64,000 nt of DNA from CAZYVD01 sp964651045 (GTDB lineage Bacteria; Zhuqueibacterota; QNDG01; DSAB01): contig CAZYVD010000008.1 in assembly GCA_964651045.1 (NCBI GenBank), forward strand, positions 5,900 to 69,899, given 5' to 3'. Positions 58,968-64,000 of the stretch are shown here, in pieces. The notes below the pieces were generated by a model. The model did not search any database. It had not been told where the DNA came from and was given only the letters and a program-made list of their open reading frames with translations. Position 1 is the stretch's first letter. Every line of letters starts with the position of its first letter. The position numbers and the translations under genes were made by a program.

Positions 58968-59573
58968 ATGTTTAGAATCACAATATTTTTTCTTGTATTT
59001 TTGCTCCTTTCTTTCAAATGTGACAAGGGACTGGTTCCGCCTGAATCTGAAGAAAGTGAGATTGAATTTCCTGTTAAACCCCTTGGAGGTGATCTTGTGG
59101 GGGAGTGGGTTCCCTCTGAGGTTGATCCTGTTGAAGCAGGAGTAATGGATGAGAGCCTGCTTCCAGACTTTGTCGATTCTCTCATAATAAGTTCAACGCT
59201 CGAAGGAAATTTCAAATTTTATGTAAATGAGCAGTGTTCCATATATGCAGAGCTAACCTTTAATCCAAAGGTGTACCTCCAGGGGCTTCCAGTTCCACTC
59301 GAGTTAACAATAGGTGATACTATTACTGCAACAGGAGACTATGAGATTGTCGATGAGAATATTCTGTGTCTTCCTGTTCAGACATCTCGGTTTGATCTTG
59401 ATACACTCGGATTTACATCCAGTGAAGACAGATTAGATCTGATCACTCCATATATTACATTTTCTTATGAAGATTTAATGGAGTTTCCAATATATCTGAT
59501 TTTTCACCTTACAAGAAAGAGTCAATCGAGCAGTCAAAAAGGACAGATCGTTTCAAAATCCTTTAAATTATAA
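58968..59573 (+). CDS. Exported protein of unknown function
   Basis: A 201-residue protein with a signal peptide (about residues 1-18) that ends FKCD, which is only a poor lipobox, so it may be a lipoprotein or a soluble export. The mature part is acidic, with a Pro/Glu-rich linker (VPPESEESEIE), a conserved-looking GGDLVGEWVPSEVDP region and many beta-strands, resembling a lipocalin-like or extracellular domain of FCB lipoproteins. I cannot name a family. It is the first gene of an operon with a TonB receptor and a DUF2723 protein. Confidence 0.7.
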   Translation: MFRITIFFLVFLLLSFKCDKGLVPPESEESEIEFPVKPLGGDLVGEWVPSEVDPVEAGVMDESLLPDFVDSLIISSTLEGNFKFYVNEQCSIYAELTFNPKVYLQGLPVPLELTIGDTITATGDYEIVDENILCLPVQTSRFDLDTLGFTSSEDRLDLITPYITFSYEDLMEFPIYLIFHLTRKSQSSSQKGQIVSKSFKL

Positions 59574-59585
59574 AGGAATAAGGTC

Positions 59586-61826
59586 ATGAAACGATATATA
59601 TTATTTTGGATTATAGCGATTCTTATTGTCGGTTCTTTATACGGCCAGTCACCAAGATATAAAAGATACGGCAGGATCAAGGGAAAGGTAACGGTTGTTT
59701 CAACAGGTGAGCCTGTTATAGGTGCTAACGTGCTACTAAAGGGTACCATTTATGGTGGAGCCACAAATACTCAGGGTGAATTTTTAATTCCTATAGTACC
59801 GCCTGGTGATTATGTAATAAGGGTCAGTGCAATAGGTTATGAAACAAAAGAGAAGTCGATTCACATATCAGCTAAGCAGCAGTTGATCCTGAATTTTACC
59901 CTCAAAGAGACTGTAATACAGATGGAGAGTGTTTCTATTACAGCAAGCCGATACCGTCAGGCTGTTAATGATGTACCTGTAAGTATAAGCCTCATGCCGT
60001 CAATTGAAATAAGAAAAAGAAACATAGTTTCACTCGACAAGGCGCTTCAATATGTACCGGGTGTTAATGCTCTCGATGGTGGTCAGATATCGATACGCGG
60101 TTCATCTGGATTCAACTGGGGAATGGGGAGTCGTGTGCTTGTTATGGTCAACGGCAATCCTTTTATGAGCGGAGACATGCATGGTATAAACTGGTATGCC
60201 CTTCCCACATCAAATATTGCCCAGATAGAAGTAATGAAGGGTTCAGGCTCTGCTCTATACGGATCGAGTGCAATGGGTGGTGTGATAAATATAATTACAA
60301 AGAATAATGATAGGGGAAACCATATAAACGTGCAGACTTTTACTGGTTTTTATGATGGGCCGTCATACAAGGAGTGGAAATGGACTGATACAAAAAATCA
60401 TTTTGAAGGAACAAAGGTAGACATATATACTTACCTTGGACCGATCTCGACTACACTCTCGTCTGGTTTTCAGATGACGACGGGATACAGAGAAAACGAT
60501 GATTGTAAGAATTTTAACTTCATGACTACTATGGGATATAAATTAAATTCAAGATTACGAGCCGATCTCATAGCAGGCTACGGATCAAACAGGGGTGGAA
60601 TGTTTATATACTGGAAGGGATTGGAGAATCCATATTTAAACGGTTCAGACCCTGCGGGATATAAGACAAGGACATCAGGAAGCAACACATATATTTATCC
60701 ATCGATCTCCTATGTCATTAATGATAAAATGACACTGCTCTTAAAGGGCAGATATAACAAGTCTCACAGCGAGGATCATCTAAAGCCAAAGAGCGGGACA
60801 AAAGAGCCTTCTGAGGATACCTTTAGATCCTCGAAGGTAATTTCAAATGGAATAGAGAGTCAGCTCAATTACCAGATGAGTTCGAGTGGGATAATCATAA
60901 CTGGATGCGACTTTCAGCAAGATGGTGTAAACTCTATTCAGTATGGAAGAAGAAGGGTTTCTCATGCCTCGTATTATATTCAGATTGAGCAGCGTTTCAA
61001 AGAGAAGTTAAAGCTTACTCTTGGTGCCAGGTATGATGGTGAGAAGATTAAGAATTCTGTATATACTGGTAAGCTGTCACGTAAGTTTGGCTTAAATTTT
61101 GATTTTACCCAAAGGACGCACTTCAGGTTTTCCTTGGGAGAGGGGTTCAGGGTACCGGCAATAGGAGAGCGTTTTGTGTCGACATTTACGCAAGGATTAA
61201 AGGTGCGCGAGAATCCAGATCTCAAGCCGGAAAAGAGCTTCTCTGGTGAGATTGGTTTAAGGCACAACTTCTCAAAATCTATGAATATGGATGTTGCAAT
61301 CTTTTACACAAGATACAATGACCTCATAGAACCTCAGCTCGATACAGACCCGACCGATCAATCTATAGTGGTTAGATTCAAGAATGTTGTGAAGGCACAA
61401 ATCATGGGGCTTGATCTGTCCTACAAAACAGATTGGTGGTCGAGATTAATTTCTACACGAGTAGGATATACATATCTCGATACAAAAGATCTGTCACCTG
61501 GCAAAGAGTATGGCCTTCCGTTGAAATATCGATCCAAGCACACTATTTATATTTCAAATGATATATCTATGCATCCCATAATAGCAGGTATGGACTTCAG
61601 GTATCTCAGTAAAATTCAAAGGGTTGATGAATATCACAAGACCTATGTTAAGGATATAGACAAAAGAGTGCCTACATATGTTGTTTCGGTCTATTTTGGC
61701 ATTTCATCAAAACACTACTCACTTCGTTTCATAGTAAAAAATTTGTTTCAATACAACTATCTCTCATCACCTGCAAACATGGGTCCTCCAAGGCATGCTG
61801 TCATTCAGCTTAATGTAAGTTATTAA
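59586..61826 (+). CDS. TonB-dependent receptor with N-terminal carboxypeptidase-regulatory-like domain
   Basis: A 746-residue outer-membrane receptor. The signal peptide (about residues 1-20, SLYGQ) is followed by a CarboxypepD_reg-like domain (about 28-110, IKGKVTVVSTGEPVIGANV, then YVIRVSAIGYETKEKSI), typical of FCB receptors. The plug (about 115-235) has VPVSISLMPSIEIRKRN, in part, with LDKALQYVPGVNA and IEVMKGSGSALYGSSAMGGVINI. The barrel follows and ends QLNVSY with a terminal aromatic. No TonB box is clear. The ligand is unknown; siderophore, vitamin or peptide are possible. Confidence 0.93.
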   Translation: MKRYILFWIIAILIVGSLYGQSPRYKRYGRIKGKVTVVSTGEPVIGANVLLKGTIYGGATNTQGEFLIPIVPPGDYVIRVSAIGYETKEKSIHISAKQQLILNFTLKETVIQMESVSITASRYRQAVNDVPVSISLMPSIEIRKRNIVSLDKALQYVPGVNALDGGQISIRGSSGFNWGMGSRVLVMVNGNPFMSGDMHGINWYALPTSNIAQIEVMKGSGSALYGSSAMGGVINIITKNNDRGNHINVQTFTGFYDGPSYKEWKWTDTKNHFEGTKVDIYTYLGPISTTLSSGFQMTTGYRENDDCKNFNFMTTMGYKLNSRLRADLIAGYGSNRGGMFIYWKGLENPYLNGSDPAGYKTRTSGSNTYIYPSISYVINDKMTLLLKGRYNKSHSEDHLKPKSGTKEPSEDTFRSSKVISNGIESQLNYQMSSSGIIITGCDFQQDGVNSIQYGRRRVSHASYYIQIEQRFKEKLKLTLGARYDGEKIKNSVYTGKLSRKFGLNFDFTQRTHFRFSLGEGFRVPAIGERFVSTFTQGLKVRENPDLKPEKSFSGEIGLRHNFSKSMNMDVAIFYTRYNDLIEPQLDTDPTDQSIVVRFKNVVKAQIMGLDLSYKTDWWSRLISTRVGYTYLDTKDLSPGKEYGLPLKYRSKHTIYISNDISMHPIIAGMDFRYLSKIQRVDEYHKTYVKDIDKRVPTYVVSVYFGISSKHYSLRFIVKNLFQYNYLSSPANMGPPRHAVIQLNVSY

Positions 61827-61838
61827 ATTTAATGATTG

Positions 61839-63710
61839 ATGAAAAACCTAATCCCTCTATTGAAATCATACTATATTATTCCCTCTTTTTTAATCATAGT
61901 ACTAATATACAGAATTACTCTGGCCCCCTCTGTTGTAGAGATTGATTCTGGTGAGCTGGCTGCAGTTCAATCGCTGTTGGGAGTTGCACATCCAACAGGA
62001 TATCCTCTCTTTACTCTTCTTGGATATCTATTCCTTAAGATTCCACTATCTGGTTCAAGGATATTTCAACTAAATCTTCTGGCCATGATTTTTTGTATTA
62101 TTGGGCTGTGGTTTTTCTATTGCTCGATTCGCATGATTCTGTTGCAAATGAGAGCAGACTCTATAACAAATAAAAGGAAAGGATCGGCAAAGAACATAGA
62201 CTATATAGTAATTGCTGCATCCACGCTGAGCCTTTTTTTACTTGGTTTTTCAAAGACATTCTGGCTTCAATCTACATCTGTAGAGGTCTATTCGCTCCAT
62301 ATTTTTCTAATGAACTCCATAATTTATTTTATATTAAAGGCAGATTTCGAGTCGAATAAATACTGGATATGGGCAGCATTTTTTCTGGCTCTTGGATTTT
62401 CAAATCATATGACTACAATTCTCATTCTGCCGGGCCTGATTTATCTATTTATTGCAAAATTAAAATTTCGTTCCTCGACCCTTAGAATAGCGTCTCTCAT
62501 GGCCGTAGTTTTTTTTGTTACTGTGATTGTAATATATTCATATTTACCCATACGCGCCTCAAAAGCACCCGTTCTGAACTGGGGAGACCCGTCAAATTTA
62601 AAGAACCTCATACGGCACGTTACAGGAAAACAGTATCGGGTATGGCTCTTCTCATCTGCAGAAGCTGCAATGAAAAATCTCAACTATTTTTTTAAAAACT
62701 TCTTGAATGAATTCAATTGGATTGGAATTCTGTCAGGATTTGCAGGTCTTTACTACACACTTTTTAAAAAGAGGAGACTGGGAATATTTTTTATTTTAAC
62801 ATTTGTTTTAACGGTTCTTTATTCTGTTAATTATGATATTCACGATCTGGATTCCTATTTTATTCTTGCATATATAGTTTTTGCATTCATGATAGGTTCT
62901 GGTATTTATTGGGTATTACATGTTAGAGGAAAGTTGTTTTTTATTTTATTTTCGATATTGATTTTTCTCTCTATCCCATATCAAATTATGAATAACTTTC
63001 AGAGGGTAGATAGGAGCAGAGATTTTGTATTTGAAGACTATACAAAGCAGGCACTTGAAAGCATGCCGGAGAACAGTCTATTAATAAGTTATCAGTGGGA
63101 TTATTTGGTTTCCCCATCATACTATTTTCGATTTGTTGAAAATTTCAGGAGAGATGTTGCAGTAGTAGACAAAGAGCTTTTAAGAAGGTCGTGGTATTAT
63201 AAACAGATCGAAAGAAACTATCCGCAAATTATTGTGGGAATTAAACCAAAGATTATATCGTTTTTAAAGGCACTAAAACCTTTTGAGGAGGGAGAGGAGT
63301 TCGATCCAAGACTTCTGGAGAGGTTGTATAGAGGATTGATAGCAGGGTTAATTGATACCAATGTAGATAAGAGGGCAGTTTTTTTAGGTCCAGAATTGGT
63401 TCAGAATGAATTAGTGAAGGGCCATATATATCTTCCTGCAGGGGTCAGGCTAATTCCAGATCTGTTTTTTTATCGAGTAGTCAGGACAGATGTCTACCAT
63501 CCAATGAGGCATAATTCTATATCGATTCGATTTCCAGAAAGAGTGGATTATTATTCAGACATGATCAGAAGATTTGTGTCAAACATGGTTGTATTGCGAA
63601 TGCGATATGAGATCAGGCATGGAAGGATTGAGATTGCAAAGGGGCTAAAGAAGGATTTTAAGCTCCATTTTTCGGGCGTCAGGCTTCCTCCTGATCTTGA
63701 AGCGCTTTAA
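61839..63710 (+). CDS. DUF2723 multi-spanning membrane protein (GT117-like)
   Basis: A 623-residue protein. It starts with a short cytoplasmic segment and the first membrane helix, followed by the family motif EIDSGELAAVQSLLGVAHPTGYPLF, in part SGELAAVQS and AHPTGYPLF, where DUF2723 proteins have Asp/Glu residues of a glycosyltransferase-like (C-type) fold. About ten membrane helices follow up to about residue 380. The C-terminal soluble domain (about 400-623) is periplasmic. It is probably a lipid-linked sugar-dependent mannosyl- or other glycosyltransferase; the substrate is unknown. The ATG at 61839 has no clear ribosome site. Confidence 0.87.
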   Translation: MKNLIPLLKSYYIIPSFLIIVLIYRITLAPSVVEIDSGELAAVQSLLGVAHPTGYPLFTLLGYLFLKIPLSGSRIFQLNLLAMIFCIIGLWFFYCSIRMILLQMRADSITNKRKGSAKNIDYIVIAASTLSLFLLGFSKTFWLQSTSVEVYSLHIFLMNSIIYFILKADFESNKYWIWAAFFLALGFSNHMTTILILPGLIYLFIAKLKFRSSTLRIASLMAVVFFVTVIVIYSYLPIRASKAPVLNWGDPSNLKNLIRHVTGKQYRVWLFSSAEAAMKNLNYFFKNFLNEFNWIGILSGFAGLYYTLFKKRRLGIFFILTFVLTVLYSVNYDIHDLDSYFILAYIVFAFMIGSGIYWVLHVRGKLFFILFSILIFLSIPYQIMNNFQRVDRSRDFVFEDYTKQALESMPENSLLISYQWDYLVSPSYYFRFVENFRRDVAVVDKELLRRSWYYKQIERNYPQIIVGIKPKIISFLKALKPFEEGEEFDPRLLERLYRGLIAGLIDTNVDKRAVFLGPELVQNELVKGHIYLPAGVRLIPDLFFYRVVRTDVYHPMRHNSISIRFPERVDYYSDMIRRFVSNMVVLRMRYEIRHGRIEIAKGLKKDFKLHFSGVRLPPDLEAL

Positions 63711-63756
63711 ATATTTAGAGCATAAAGCAGGATTGGGGGCGCTTAAAATTTTTAAC

Positions 63757-63784
63757 TTGACTTTGAGGAAATTATTGTTATATT
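63757..63784 (+). promoter_or_regulatory. Promoter for tRNA-Asn
   Basis: TTGACT (63757-63762), a 16-base spacer and TATATT (63779-63784), 16 bases before the tRNA 5' end. Confidence 0.65.
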
Positions 63785-63799
63785 TTTTCAGAATTCGTT

Positions 63800-63871
63800 T
63801 CCGGAGTAGCTCAATGGTAGAGCGGGTGGCTGTTAACCACTAGGTTGGGGGTTCAAGTCCCTCCTCCGGAG
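63800..63871 (+). tRNA. tRNA-Asn (GTT)
   Basis: Acceptor TCCGGAG/CTCCGGA, D arm GCTC/GAGC, anticodon stem GGTGG/CCACT with loop CTGTTAA (anticodon GTT), T arm GGGGG/CCCTC around TTCAAGT with wobble pairs. The discriminator is G, as usual for tRNA-Asn. CCA is not fully encoded. Confidence 0.97.
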
Positions 63872-63875
63872 CAAG

Positions 63876-63906
63876 ACCCTGACAGTTTTGTCGGGGTTTT
63901 TTATTT
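63876..63906 (+). terminator. Terminator of tRNA-Asn
   Basis: ACCCTGAC pairs with GTCGGGGT (one wobble pair) around a short loop and is followed by TTTTTTATTTT. It begins 5 bases after the tRNA gene. Confidence 0.85.
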
Positions 63907-64000
63907 TATGTTGACTGCTTTGTTTTGACTTTTTAATTATTTTTAGCTGCACTTTTGCACTTTTAATCAAGAGAGATACCATTTTAAAGTCTTCTCAAAT

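Noticed and set aside
1..64000. CRISPR array or prophage
   Set aside because: I saw no regularly spaced direct repeats, no cas genes and no phage structural or integrase genes.

Overview
The window is a gene-dense, AT-rich bacterial chromosome segment with no phage, CRISPR array or intact insertion sequence. The organism is Gram-negative: it has lipid A genes (lpxB, lpxK), a TonB-dependent receptor with an N-terminal carboxypeptidase-regulatory-like domain, a patatin/POTRA/beta-barrel autotransporter and a PorV/UPF0164-like outer-membrane protein. A DUF3078 barrel, a DUF2723 membrane protein and the two S9 peptidases with export signals point to the Fibrobacteres-Chlorobi-Bacteroidetes neighbourhood or a related candidate phylum. 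I cannot name the lineage from sequence alone.

Layout. 1-1750 (minus): partial gluzincin peptidase, PorV-like protein, tRNA-Thr. 1879-3415: a divergent ECF-sigma locus (small membrane protein on minus; sigma and zinc-finger anti-sigma on plus), then a stand-alone NTF2-like gene. 3905-13308 (minus): a long housekeeping run containing ispE, tRNA-Gln, prs, rplY, pth, rpsF-ssb-rpsR-rplI, a small zinc-ribbon protein, ybbR-like, tsaD and a VWA protein. 13330-16348 (minus): a lipoprotein oligopeptidase and an HDAC-family deacetylase. 16481-20490 (plus): punA, lipid kinase, methyltransferase, secreted propeller protein. 20503-26432: metallophosphoesterase, fba, HAD phosphatase, patatin protein. 26557-38149 (plus): a tightly overlapping operon of bioY, EnvC-like, holB, ricT/yaaT, metG, tatD, rsmA, mgtE, recO, glyQS and DUF3078. 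38236: a second ssb with its own promoter and terminator, followed by about 0.8 kb without genes that carries structured palindromes. 39533-46905: TlpA-like protein, DPP-IV-type peptidase, prfA, yqhQ, rpmE, rho. 47213-50985: nadA, mnmA, thioredoxin-like, panB. 51000-57216 (minus): Gfo/Idh oxidoreductase, lpxB, lpxK, sigma-54 response regulator, nadB. 57355-63710 (plus): divergent glutamine synthetase, secreted protein, TonB receptor, DUF2723 protein. 63800: tRNA-Asn.

Functionally the window is mostly translation (ribosomal proteins, tRNA synthetases, RF1, Pth, TsaD, MnmA, RsmA), replication and repair (two SSBs, HolB, RecO), NAD, pantothenate and nucleotide metabolism, and envelope building. 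The most interesting non-housekeeping signals are three. First, a mirror-image pair of ECF-type promoters (TGCAAC, 17 bases, GTC on both strands) lies between the sigma gene and its divergent membrane-protein neighbour. Second, a 62-base cloverleaf-shaped inverted-repeat element sits in the gene-free region near 39.2 kb. Third, the SSB encoded with rpsF/rpsR lacks the usual acidic C-terminal tip while the stand-alone SSB keeps it. TTG start codons supported by good Shine-Dalgarno spacing are unusually common (at least eight genes).
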